The notes under the pieces were generated by a model that did not search any database, was not told the DNA's origin, and saw nothing but the letters and a program-made list of their open reading frames with translations. Of a stretch of DNA of 64,000 nucleotides, positions 1-11,200 are shown piece by piece. The stretch comes from Wallemia ichthyophaga EXF-994 (Eukaryota; Basidiomycota; Wallemiomycetes; Wallemiales; Wallemiaceae). Each line of letters begins with the position of its first letter. The stretch's first letter is position 1. The DNA is taken from contig NW_008806284.1 in NCBI RefSeq assembly GCF_000400465.1, positions 282,932-346,931 of the forward strand. The letters are read 5' to 3'. A program made the translations under genes and the position numbers.

Positions 1-625
1 TGAAGCCGAGGGAGCTGATGGCTTTGAGGATAGGGCGGGAGAGTGCGAGTGATGAGAAAGTATTTTTAGAGTTTTTGGGGGTGGCGGCTGGTGTAGCGAA
101 GTAGTCTTTCTTTTGAGCGGAGGAGGAGGAGGAAGAGGAAGCGGATGATACTGAGTGGGTGTCTGAGTCATCGTCGTTGTCGTTGTCGCTATGACTATCA
201 CTGATATCATTGTGATCATCCTGGTCAAGATCATCATCCAAGTCATTGTCATTATCAGAATCAGAATCAGAGCGATCTGAATTACCATCACCGTCATCCA
301 TCACCGCCTGTCTCTTTGAGTGAATATTTTCATCCAAAGAATCAATTTTCTTGTTAATGATAGAATCAATAGGATTGACTTGATCTTGTTGATTGTTATT
401 GGATAAATTCAGGTGAGTGTTTATATTTTCAAAATCAAAATCCAATTCCAAATCCCTTGCTTGTGAATTACTAGGCTTATCATTAATGATTTCTTTATTC
501 CTCCTCCTTTGTATTTGATCCTTCTTTGATAAATTTTGTTGAGTGGGTTCCTCTAATTCCTCTGGCTGATCAATATCCTCATCAGATTCTATTGTTCCTA
601 TAAAATCATCAACTGTATTCTTCAT
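1..625 (-). CDS. DRS1: ATP-dependent RNA helicase Drs1/DDX27, N-terminal part (runs off window)
   Basis: This is the start of a DEAD-box helicase gene whose remainder lies left of the window. The frame opens at the ATG complementary to 623-625 and stays open for 208 codons to the edge. The first ~170 residues are acidic and low-complexity (Asp/Asn/Ser runs), as in yeast Drs1, a nucleolar helicase of 60S ribosome assembly. The last visible residues read FSSLALSRPILKAISSLGF, the start of the Q motif that precedes motif I in Drs1/DDX27; the next base fits the Thr usually found there. Helicase motifs I-VI are outside the window, so activity cannot be checked. It diverges from the Zn-cluster gene at 781, with about 155 bp between the two starts. 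Another DEAD-box paralogue is possible, but the acidic leader plus this Q motif favour Drs1. Confidence 0.82.
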   Translation of the reverse strand, partial: MKNTVDDFIGTIESDEDIDQPEELEEPTQQNLSKKDQIQRRRNKEIINDKPSNSQARDLELDFDFENINTHLNLSNNNQQDQVNPIDSIINKKIDSLDENIHSKRQAVMDDGDGNSDRSDSDSDNDNDLDDDLDQDDHNDISDSHSDNDNDDDSDTHSVSSASSSSSSSAQKKDYFATPAATPKNSKNTFSSLALSRPILKAISSLGF

Positions 626-780
626 TGGTGGTGTTGGCTGATGGTGGTTTGAATTATTCAAGTTCAGCTTCAATTATTCAAGTGAATGGTTGAATTATTA
701 TAATTTACTTTTAAAATATTTAAGGTCAAGTAATTTAATAGTGTTTTCTTATAATTCTACTTTCAATTCCACCACCACAA
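626..780. promoter_or_regulatory. Shared divergent promoter between DRS1 and the Zn-cluster gene
   Basis: These 155 bp lie between two divergent start codons. The stretch is AT-rich, with repeated TTCAA and AATTATT words and a pyrimidine-rich run just before the ATG at 781. No defined operator was recognised; the promoter role is inferred from position only. Confidence 0.5.
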
Positions 781-2421
781 ATGTCCCAACTAGCAACATC
801 GTGCACATCATGTAGAAGTAGAAAAGTACGTTGTAGTGGTACAAATCCATGCACAGCATGTCTAAAGAGAGGTGATAATTGTGTTTTCAAGCAAAAGTTG
901 AAGCCTGGTTTGAAGAAAGGTACTGGAAGGGAGTTGCAGGGGAGGTTAGCAGAGCTGGAGAGTAAATTGGCTGCAATGGAAGGCGAATCCCTCTCAACCG
1001 ATCAAATATCTCAGATTACAAGTTTATACTTCCAATCGATACACTCTCATCATCCATTTCTAACCACAAACCAATTTTTAACGCGAATTACATCCCTCGC
1101 TATCCTCACCACTACCCTATCTTTCATAGCCCACGATTACTCGGCACCTGCTATCACTCCCACTCAAAACCCACATGACATCATCCAGCGTATGACCAAT
1201 GACATCATCATTCAGGCACACAACTCAATCAACCTTGATTCTCTTCAGGGACTTACCATATTAGCCTGGTTATCATTGAGAGACGCCCATCCACCCAATC
1301 GCTGGCTACACCAAATGTCGCTCTCCCGTGCAATCAACTTGGCTTTCAAGAACTGCGACAACAAATCCCCATTCATGCAGCCAACTCCTCTCCTCTCTTT
1401 CGATCCCACATCACACCAATCCATTAACCTATACTGGTCTGCGTTTATTATTGACCGCCTCGCCTGTTTCACAACTGGTTGGTCTTTCGGTGTTGAGGAT
1501 TTCCATGTCCCTCTACCAGAACACAGCTATCAAAACCCACAATACGGATCTTTACGCCCAACTGCCCAATTGTTTCTCTTCAACGACGCAACACACGCTC
1601 TCTTCTCTCAGCCCACTAACCTGTCTGACTTGGCCGAGGTGATCGAATGGCGGCGGCAACACGATGCTTTATCATACAGACTAGATACATTACTAGCAAC
1701 ACAAGCGCAAGATGTGCAAGATGGACAAGACATCACCCAATCACATCCCCTCCTCCCCCTCCTCCAACAAGCCACCATCCTGCGCCACCACTCTCATCTC
1801 GCATACCCGCCCCACACGACGGCGCATTTTGCAGCTGATGCATGTGCGCAGCAGCGGTGTGAGCGTGCAGCGGAGTGCATAACGGATATAGCACTCACCC
1901 AAACAGCGCTCATAACGAACAGCACACATTACAACGCCAGTCTTAAAGGTGTCACCGCTAACCCCATTTCTGTGTGGTGTATTTGGGTAGCTGCGCGCAA
2001 TCATCTGCTGGCGTATACTATGGCTTATACCACGACTGATGCTGATACTGGTGCTGGTACGCGGGGGCGTGAAGATGTTGAAACGCCGCATAAGTTGCAC
2101 ACCCCACTTACACCACGTACATCACACAAGGTCCCTGGTCTACCCTTGCAGTTCTACCAACTCGTCCAATCTCTTCGCGTCCTCGCTCCGACTTCTCGGC
2201 TTGCACATATATATGCAGATGTACTCGACAAAATAACCACAAGTGACGAAGCTTGCTCTATTCTAGCCGTTCCACGTACTTCATTTACGGTGTTGCGCGA
2301 TGCAAGTACAAGTGAATCTCACATTGACACACCTTCTCATAATCACACTCCTATACCCTCCCACTCCCTTTCATCAGATCTAGACGTTCTATTTCAGGAT
2401 ATTTTTGCCTCTTTTGGATAA
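781..2421 (+). CDS. Zn(II)2Cys6 fungal transcription factor
   Basis: A single-exon gene for a 546-residue regulator. Residues 8-34 form a canonical binuclear zinc cluster: Cys8, 11, 18, 24, 27 and 34 with spacing C-x2-C-x6-C-x5-C-x2-C-x6-C. A basic linker follows, then a short predicted coiled coil (LQGRLAELESKLAAMEG, about 53-69), which suggests dimeric DNA binding. The middle (roughly 140-260) resembles the fungal-specific transcription factor domain, with an RWLHQMSLSRAINLAF helix followed by a YWSAFIIDRLACF-like segment. The C-terminus is Ser/Thr/His-rich. It converges with SWI1, with about 150 bp between stop codons. Target genes cannot be read from the sequence. The neighbouring helicase gene is divergent and probably functionally unrelated. 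Confidence 0.88.
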   Translation: MSQLATSCTSCRSRKVRCSGTNPCTACLKRGDNCVFKQKLKPGLKKGTGRELQGRLAELESKLAAMEGESLSTDQISQITSLYFQSIHSHHPFLTTNQFLTRITSLAILTTTLSFIAHDYSAPAITPTQNPHDIIQRMTNDIIIQAHNSINLDSLQGLTILAWLSLRDAHPPNRWLHQMSLSRAINLAFKNCDNKSPFMQPTPLLSFDPTSHQSINLYWSAFIIDRLACFTTGWSFGVEDFHVPLPEHSYQNPQYGSLRPTAQLFLFNDATHALFSQPTNLSDLAEVIEWRRQHDALSYRLDTLLATQAQDVQDGQDITQSHPLLPLLQQATILRHHSHLAYPPHTTAHFAADACAQQRCERAAECITDIALTQTALITNSTHYNASLKGVTANPISVWCIWVAARNHLLAYTMAYTTTDADTGAGTRGREDVETPHKLHTPLTPRTSHKVPGLPLQFYQLVQSLRVLAPTSRLAHIYADVLDKITTSDEACSILAVPRTSFTVLRDASTSESHIDTPSHNHTPIPSHSLSSDLDVLFQDIFASFG

Positions 2422-2573
2422 TTTATACCTTTTTTTACTTGTACAATGTCAATATACATGTACACAATATGTACACAATCTGTACTCAATACAAGTACTT
2501 TTCACTAACCCAATTCTATCAGCCTTTCAAGATCATTAAACGAGACCTAGAGTTAGTTAGTCAGCCAGGCGTT

Positions 2574-4362
2574 TCACAAACACGTGTCACCCACTCGATC
2601 GATAAACGGTATGAGAAGTAGAGACTGTACCTCGATCATTCTATCAGCTAGGAGGCCTCTACGTGAATGTTTCTTATCTGCTTTGCGATCAACACCGACT
2701 TCGACGACCGGTTCACCTGAGCTACCGAAACCAAAGACGACGTCATCCTCCTCGCGTGTCTCCTCGCCACCGTCATTAACAATACGCAGCGTCTCGATAG
2801 TGCGACGAATGACGACGTGGAATGGGTTACGTTCCCACTCCGACCTATTCATAAAAGCGAGTCTGGTGACGACGCGGAAGAGTTTCTGGGTGAGTTGCGC
2901 CCGTTTGCGCCACCTAGCCAGCGTGGGCGGTTGAGCGATACGTACAAAGTTGTACAGAGCCATACTGACGCGCTCCATATGCGCGAGAGTCGACTCTGTA
3001 TTGAGGAGGTGAAAATCGCGATCAAATTGCGGTACCATCCCTAGTAGGACGTTGATAAACTCGTCTTTCATCTCCTCACTCAGAGTTACAGCTAACACGG
3101 CACGGTTGCACTCGGGTGTCGCTACAACCGTCGCCGCTTCCATCGCTACATCCTTCCAGTACGCCACTCCCGCCTCGTACGGTGGCAACCAGGCATGTAA
3201 ACTCGCGCGACTTATGGGAAAACCAGCTGGATACGCCTCGCTCTCGTCCATGTTCGTCATGTAGCTTAGAAAGAACCCGTATAGCGAAACGAGCAGCTCC
3301 GCTGGAGTGTCCTCCGTCAGCTCCATAGATCTCGATACATGCGCTAATATCTGCAGTGTGTCATTGCGAATCTGAAATACTTCTAGTGGGTGCTCGCGCC
3401 ATCCACACATTACGAGCAGCGTATTGAGCAGCCACCTCGAATTCGCTAGTATCGCATGGTTACAGGGTGTAGTGGATAAATTGCGCAGTATGTTAGTAAC
3501 GTAGAGTATTTTATTTAGGGGTGAAGTGCAGGGAAAGGTGGGGTTGTCGCTGTGGGGGTAGCTACCACTACCACCTTTGACACTCTCACCACCTTGCAAA
3601 TACACCCCCATCTCGCAAACCACTCTATGCAATTCCATCTGTCGATTTTGCATGTCATGCAAATTTGAAGTCTCAACAACTTGATCATTCGTGCCTGCCT
3701 CGTCGTTGAGCAACTCAAGCAGCTCATCGAGCAATTCGTCCGACCTATCGAGTGCAATCTCCGGAACGAGGCTAGATGTAGATAACAGAGTGAGACACAC
3801 TAACGCATGGCTCAATTCAAAAGATATTCGACTTCGCAGTGACAGTATCAGCTTTGTTATCTCCACATCCCTGAATTCATTAACTGATCGTGGAGTAATA
3901 GCAGCTTTATTCACCGCTCGCTCATCCTCCAGCTCCTCCATATTCAGTCCGCCGTAAGTATTAACTGTGCGCTTGTAGGGTATATATGTATCACCTTTCT
4001 GGCGTTTGTGAGGGGGTTGTGAGGAATGTGAAGAGTGTGGTCGTTGTCCAAGCTGTTGATTTCCTGACTGTGGTCGACTTGGTGTTGGTACTGGCGTTGG
4101 TACTGTTGGTACTGCTGATGAAATTGGTATAACCGGTGTAGAAGGATGCACCTGCGCTGGTGGTTTGAAGTGTGGGCTGTTGTTGTTGCTGTTAATCCCT
4201 CCACTCCCACCAATTAACGGCGATTGCTGCAATTGCTGCTGCGTGTTTGACATTCTACTGGGAATTTGCCTTGGTGGAGCGTACGGAGATTGAGTGGTGG
4301 TGGTTAAAGGAGAAATTTGATGTTGAGCGTGTTGAGCGTGTTGAGCGTGCTGCTGGTATTGC

Positions 4363-4395
<33 letters not shown>

Positions 4396-5302
4396 ATCAT
4401 TTGCACCTGCTGCTGCTTAAGTGCAGCTGCCTGCTGTTCCCGCTGTTGCTGCTGTTGTTGCTGTTGTCTTTGCTGTTCAATTTGCTGCACTTGCTGCTGC
4501 TGTAATTGCTGCTGGAGCAACTGAGCTTGAGCGTGCTGTTGTTGAGCGTGTTGAGAGTGCTGCTGTGACTGTGACTGCTGCTGCACTTGCTGTTGCCGTC
4601 TAGCCAACACCATTCTAATATAAAGTTCTTCAAATGGCTGTAAAAGATGCCCGTAGTAGTTGACCAGCTGCGCTACCATATTAACGCCGTTAAACTGCGC
4701 AGGAACCTGCAGTATATGCAACACCTTATCCCACTGCTGCTCTCTCTGCAACTTGCCCGATCCGCCCAGCTGGACGACCACGCCGAAGATCTTGTACAAA
4801 TCCACCGTCTTACCACCCAGAACCACCTCACCTTTCCCGCCATTAGGATGTGGTGGCCATGTCAGTATATTTGGGGGAATCGGCGTATTACGGCGTATCA
4901 TCAACTCGGCCAGCGTTTTGTAGAATTCTTGGGGAGATATTTTGAAGGGGATGGTAGGGGCTGTGGGTGTGTGGGTGGATGGCTGTGGTAGTTGGTGGTT
5001 GAGCTGCTGGGGAGTGTGGGGAGTATGGGGAGTATGGGGAGTGCGAGGAGTGTGAGCTTGTTGAGGCGGCTGAGGCGGCTGCTGTGACTGCTGCTGCTGT
5101 TGTGATCCCACGCCCACGCCCACGCCTACTCCAGCCGCCTGTTGCATCTGTAGCTGTCGTTGTTGCCTGGAGATGAGATGAGCGTCGACAACGGCGTAGA
5201 AACTTCCATCTCACATGATAAACATGAGTCTACAAACACTATTAGATATACGCACATACACACACACAAACTAACTCACTGCTGTTGTGATAAATCAGAC
5301 AT
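2574..5302 (-). CDS. SWI1: SWI/SNF chromatin-remodelling subunit Swi1 (ARID protein)
   Basis: An 871-residue protein in two exons. The long frame has ATG at 5147, but it stays open upstream, and a better model starts at the ATG complementary to 5300-5302. That gives a 23-nt exon (5302-5280), intron 5279-5167 (GTGAGT...CCAG, 113 bp) and exon 2 from 5166, which reads in phase into the long frame. After a Gln-rich, His-Thr-Pro repeat N-terminus, an ARID domain begins near FKISPQEFYKTLAELM and runs through LYKIFGVVVQLGG and VAQLVNYYGHLL. A very Gln-rich region follows, then a long helical C-terminal half matching the Swi1/BAF250 C-terminal domain. The role is targeting the SWI/SNF remodeller in the nucleus. 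An uninterrupted CAA tract lies at 4363-4395 and may vary in length. It converges with the Zn-cluster gene. Confidence 0.88.
4363..4395. repeat. Trinucleotide microsatellite inside SWI1
   Basis: About eleven uninterrupted TGT units on the plus strand (ACA/CAA on the coding strand) encode a pure glutamine run. Flanking CTG/TTG units extend an imperfect tract over roughly 4340-4600. Such tracts often change length by slippage; this is inference. Confidence 0.85.
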
Positions 5303-5378
5303 GCTTTATCTTCAGAACCACGATGACGGTATGGAATCAAGGATGAAATGAAACAATTTTCACTTAATTTTTCTTTCT

Positions 5379-6900
5379 TTACAGTGCAATAGAGTATGTC
5401 TTGATTTGTGTAAACTCTCTGATTCCTTCAACCCCATTGAACCTACCAAACCCGGTATCCTTGCATCCGCCAAATGGACAAACAGCCTCATCGCCAATAG
5501 TGCCTTCGTTGATACGCACCAGACCGACTTGGAGCTCTTTAGCCAGTTTCAACACGCGGGTGATATTGGTCGAGTAGATGGACGCAGCGAGGCCGTATCT
5601 GGAGGCGTTCGCAGCTCTGACGATAGCGTCGTCTTCGCTTTCACCATCCTCCTCATTCTCACACGCCTTTAATATCAGCGCAATTGGACCGAATGTCTCC
5701 TGGTCCCATATTGACATCTCGGGTGTAGCGTCTGTGAGGAGTATGTTTGGTATTTTGCACCTCTCGACGTCTTCAGGTGACGGTGGCCAGCTACCTACGA
5801 GCACTTTTGCGCCTTTTACCAGAGCATCATCCACCATCCCCACAATACGCGTGAATGAACCCGCCATAGCTACAGATGAGGACGTGTTCGGTGGGGCGTT
5901 CGCTTTGTATGTCTGGATGAGTTTGTCGTATGTAGAGGCACCCGCAATAACTCGCTCTGTCGCCATGCATATCTGTCCCGCATTCACCCATGCATGGAAG
6001 AAGGACTGCTGGACAACCTTGTCGAGATCGGCATCGTCGAGGACGAGCACCGGGCATTTCCCGCCAAGCTGGAGAGCATGTTAGCAAAGGTATAATTCTA
6101 CTCATTGCACCACTACGCACCTCCAGTAGACACGGTTTGAGGTGATGCCCTGCAAATTTTCCTATCTCCTTCCCTACACTGGTGCTGCCAGTGAAAGACA
6201 CATGCCTAACTCTGTCATCAGCAATGAGATTCTGAGTCACTGAAGGAGCATTTTCTCTCGAGGAGTGCAAAATATTAAGACATCCATCTGGCAGCCCCGC
6301 CTCTCTAAATATGTCGCCCCAGAGGAAGTGAGTTTTGGGTGTGATATCGCTTGTCTTGAATATTACTGTGTTTCCAGCTGCGAGGGGGTTAATAATCGCG
6401 CGTATGGATAGATTAGGTGCAGCGTTCCAGGGCGCGAGAGCGAGACACACTCCGAGTGGCTCCCTTTCGCACAAGTAGAGGGCCTCATTGGCACGCTTAG
6501 TGGGTGGACACTCCCCTGTAAGCGCTGGGATTATCAAACTCGCTGCAGTTTCCATCATCGAGGAGGTGATTGAGACGAGGAACTCGACAAAGTGGTGGTC
6601 GACGTCGAGTTCAGAAGCGTATGCTTCGTACATTTCCTCGGATCTACTCTTGAGTATAGCAGCAGCTCGAAGGAGAACGTCTCTGCGCTCGTCGTGTGTA
6701 GTTTTCTTCCAGGATTTGAACGCTGTGAGGGATGAATGTAGGGCGTTGTCGATATCGCTGTCAGAAGCAGAGACGACGCTGTGTGGAATGGCGTGGGTGT
6801 TTGGATGCACCACAGGGAACACACCACTACCGAAACCCTTCACAGCAGCATTATCGATCCAGTTCTCAATCAAATTGGCACTTTGAGTTATTTGTGTCAT
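5379..6900 (-). CDS. NAD(P)-dependent aldehyde dehydrogenase (vanillin/salicylaldehyde dehydrogenase type)
   Basis: A 489-residue enzyme in two exons: 6900-6121, a 52-bp intron (GTGCGT...CCAG, 6120-6069) and 6068-5379, joined in phase 0. The junction restores LLE|LGGK, the classic motif containing the general-base Glu, which supports the splice model. Other signatures are APWNAAPNL (coenzyme site), FTGSTSVGKEIG, and NAGQICMATERV with the catalytic Cys. The length matches the ALDH superfamily. The active-site neighbourhood (GQICMATERV) resembles fungal and bacterial salicylaldehyde/vanillin dehydrogenases that oxidise aromatic aldehydes to acids; substrate is inferred from that resemblance only. 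No targeting sequence is evident, so it is probably cytosolic. It diverges from the SurE gene across about 240 bp. Confidence 0.9.
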
Positions 6901-7141
6901 GGAAGTCTAAATAGGCGATTTAATTAAGATCAGCCTAGCCTCGCATTCTTAGGCCCTTGAATTCTGCTAAATGTTGCCCCGACGCTTGCCGTTGGACGGA
7001 TGGCACGGATGAACGGATAGAGTGCCGTGTGACACTAGGGGCAAGTGGTGTCCGTGTGTGGTGTGGTGTAGTTGTATTTAACTACAGTTACTCACGTGTA
7101 CCGTGGTATTCCATATTAAACCCTCTCTACATCACACAGCC

Positions 7142-8176
7142 ATGCGCATTCTTCTTGTCAACGACGACGGCCCACCAGCACCAGCCAGTCCATTCATACG
7201 CGATTTCTATATTGCGCTGTCCAGACACCACGATGTATACGTAGTCCTGCCAGCCCAGCAGCGTTCTTGGATAGGTGAGTGGGTTGCTTAGTGTGTTGGG
7301 AGTGTTTGAACCGCTCATTGCTCCCGTTGATTGCTCCCGTTGATTGCTACCGAAGCACACCACACACTGCAAAACACACTGACACTCCCCGCAGGTTTAA
7401 GTTTCCTCATCGACCAGCCCGCAGTGGGGTACTACTACTACCTCAAGCGCGATCCAAGCGCGACAGCCGAGACATCTGACATCGGTAGACCACTCAAAAA
7501 CGACGAAATATGTCGCTGGATACTCATCACAGGCACACCAGCCTCCGTGGCGAATATCGCCCTCACCAACATCTACACCGACATTGATGTCGTCATCAGC
7601 GGGCCCAACTACGGCAGGAATTCATCCACGCCTCTTGTCATGTCTAGTGGTACTGTCGGCGGTGCACTCGGCAGTGCCATACGCGGTTTCAAGGCTATTT
7701 CTCTCTCATATGGCATTATGGAGCAGCCTACTGACCCAGCCTCTATACCAATGGCACATGAATGGGCAGTACACCTTGTCAACCACCTCATATCCCACTG
7801 GAACCCTGAAGCTGACGTGTACTCGATCAACATTCCTCTGGTCAAGAGTTTGCCCAACGCAGTCGCTAAATACACGTGCATACAGAAAAGCACCTTTGAC
7901 CGTCTCTTCCTCCCTTCACTCCCATCCAACCCATCTAAACCTACTACCACCACTCCACACATACAAGACGGCGCTCCGTTGAGCTTTGCTTGGGCTCCTG
8001 ATATTCGCAAACTCATCGAATGCTCTCCCGACTCCCTAGACACGGATACAGACGCACACTGCCTATCCCAAGGCAATATCTCCATTGTTCCCCTCAGAGC
8101 TAACTACGAAACCTGCTACACTAACAACACACACAACTCCACCCTCCCGCCCCGAGGTTCCACAATTGCAAAGTAA
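7142..8176 (+). CDS. SurE-like survival protein / 5'(3')-nucleotidase
   Basis: A 304-residue protein in two exons: 7142-7274, a 120-bp intron (GTGAGT...CGCAG, 7275-7394) and 7395-8176. The N-terminus MRILLVNDDG carries the Asp-Asp metal-binding pair that defines SurE phosphatases, and further signatures are SGPNYGRNS and SSGTVGGA. SurE enzymes are divalent-metal nucleotidases or polyphosphatases; in fungi they occur alone or fused to tubulin-tyrosine ligase-like domains (Pby1). No such fusion is visible here, as the stop follows at 8176. The C-terminus has a Ser/Thr/Pro loop before the last conserved segment. It converges on VPS13 with less than 100 bp between stops. Confidence 0.87.
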
Positions 8177-8270
8177 TTTCAGTAAAGTATGAATATCATA
8201 ATAAGCATAAATAAGAATAAGAATAAAATAATAGCAAATCATCATTTTGATATTAATAACCACCCAATTT

Positions 8271-11200
8271 CTACCGCTCAATCGGTTTGCTGCGTGCGTA
8301 ATTGTAGTTGTTAACAACAGACTGTATACGCTGGAAGAACCACGTGCGACTCTCTTGCGAAGTCAGGTTCATAAAAGGTCCCGTCACATTCCCCTTGAGC
8401 CTCAAACTAATCCCATGATTCTCCAAGCTAATCGAGTGGAGTTCATCGAACGCTACTTCCCACCTCAACTCAAGATTACGAACCTGTATCTCTAAAATAT
8501 GTGCTGTGGTGAGCAGTAGAACTGCATCACTACCCCTCACATTCAGATGAGCGACGTATGTTTCGTTGAAATATTTCCCGTTCTCGACATTCTTCAGCCA
8601 CGATTGACCTAGTGACTCACGCTCGCTGTACGCCCTTAACACACCATCATCTGCAATGAACCTCGGTAATCTAATCCTGTCAATGTCCTGTGGGTCAAAT
8701 ACCGTCGTCGTGTTGCGAATCCCTTCTGAAACATTCGATGCTAAATCAAACACTCCAATCACTGGCTTCGTGACCGCACCAACGATTCCACGCCCAACTC
8801 CCTTGAAGAAACCTCCAGTACCTGATCTTTGCGCACCCTCAATTGGTTTCAACGCCAAGCCTTCAAATCCAGATGCAATCGATACCGCAAACGCGTTCGC
8901 ACCCGCTGCGACTCCATAAAGTGCATGCTTTGGCTTATTGCGACGTTGCGCCATTCTCCTTCTGCTCTGATACTCCTGATCGAGCGTTATGGCAGATAGA
9001 CCTAAACTCTATTAGAAACTCCTTTTACACTAACGCGCTCACCCACCTTTTCCAATTGATCCAGTCACTTTAGACATTGAGTCTGTCACTCCGAATACAG
9101 TCTTCTTCACGAAGCTTGTCGCTCCTCTCGCAATCCCAATACCTAACTCCTTGTTCCCATGCATCACGAGTCCTTGATATGGCTCGTAAAAGATATCCGC
9201 AACACCCGAGCTAACATTGTTAAACAATCCAACAGGATTACCGAGGAAGTCAGCACTACCGAGCACGCGATAAAGCTGGTACATGAATTGCTCCCTGTAA
9301 TTTATCATAATATGTTGAGATAGCAACGAGGATGTGAACCGAGCATTTTGGAGAATGAGCGAGTTGAGACGAATTGGTGCACCACTAACATTACCCAATG
9401 CCATTGTGAGAGCGTTGATAAAAAACATTACCGGATTGCGTGTGTGGGCAGAAGTTGTCTTGTTGTCAACATTCACCCTGTCTGTGCGCATGAATGACAA
9501 GTCAAGCGATATTGGCTGTAAATGGAACACTTGGAAATATAATTGCATTCCACTACCCAAATCTGCAGGTTCAATTATCTCAACAGGACTCTCTATCAAA
9601 CAATCTTCTTTCTGCTGATCGCGATCCCACGAAGGTTCTTCAAATCTACTAAAGTCAATCAAAGCCATTAAGAAGTCTTCGTCTACTTCAATAGTCATCG
9701 ATTGCAGAAGCATGGAGAAGTACTCGATACGCGTCACACCGTGCGAGTAGTCCTTAGATATTATGACAGAGCTGTCCAGCGTTGGCTGTCTCTCCAGTTC
9801 TCTACCATCCTTTGGCTGCGTTGTGGGGTAAAGGATAATTGGGAAGAGTCCACCAAACAGCTGATTGTCAATTTGAATCCACTTGCAGCTCATATTGTAA
9901 GACGTGTGAAGATTACTGTCCGAGTATTGCATTCCAATACCCCTAAATGATGCGTAAAACAGTTCCTGCATACGCCTATTTAAGACGCTAACACCTACAC
10001 CCTCCAGCTCCAAACTGAATTGAGTGTTGAGAACAGTCTCCAGGTTTTTCTCCTCGAACTGCCCTGCTGTCGAATCTGACGTTTCAGATTTCGCAACACT
10101 TCTCCTCCGGGGCTGATAGAGCGACTCGTCTTGCGAATATGGCGACAGCACTAACACTTGACGAGGTCCATCAGCACGAACATCGATCGATAACGTGTCA
10201 CTGGCAAATCGATAAGGAGGTAAGGCGCCTATTTCCATGAGGTCTATCGAGCGCTCTTTCCCTCCTTGAGCTCTCAAGCGCAATTTTTTGTCAGTCTCAG
10301 CAGGTGCATCCCAAGCGTAGTCCATAGACGAATGAGGAGCAACATTGTACCGCTTTGGTTTCAAACCCGGCATCATAGTGAGATTGTCGTAACCTAATGC
10401 TTTGTCAGCTGGGGAAATCCCAACATCATCAAACCCACCTTCCGTGGTAGACTGCCAAATCTCAACACCAGTATCGCTATTGTTTTCAACCATAAATGGC
10501 CATGGATCAGTATCTTTCTTGAGGTAGACAAAGATGGTAGGACCCTCAATGCACACGTCGGCCTTGATGAGATGGTCGACCTGATCTCCCAGTCTCATTC
10601 TTAAGTGAACAGGACCGACGTCAGTGAGAGAGAAAGGTGCGGACCATTCCTTTGTACCAGGATAGGAGATCTTAAGGAGGTGCTTTTCATCCTCATCCAG
10701 ACTCTCTAATCTGTGCAGCGCCTTCCTTTCACTAGCTTTAAGATTGAGAAGGTATGGAGAGCTGTCAACGCGCGCGTTAATCGTCTCGCTCAGCTGGCTC
10801 TTGATAAGGAACCGAGGCTGGATAGTAACGACCTTGCTAAGCTTATACTTTCCATTACCCTCAACTACGCTCATACCGATATGTACGTTCTCGTCGCCTT
10901 GAGCAGACAGCGTCACCTCCGTGTCAGCGGCAGCCACATCAAACGACAGCGGCTTCGACCAGTTCGAGTCGCCGATCCTGAGCAAGAACCTCTTTTGGCG
11001 ATCGTCTGAGTTGTGCGAGAACATGAACGGCGACGTCTCTCTCTTCTTCATCTTGGACGAACTGAGGTCTTGGCCAGCCACATTCTTCCCAGCGCCCAGA
11101 AGACTCTTGGAACGGAGGACAAAATCGAATCCAGACTTGTTATAAAGAACGTATGGAGAGTATATCTGTACCTTGAACGCGCCGCCTGATTTCGGATAGC

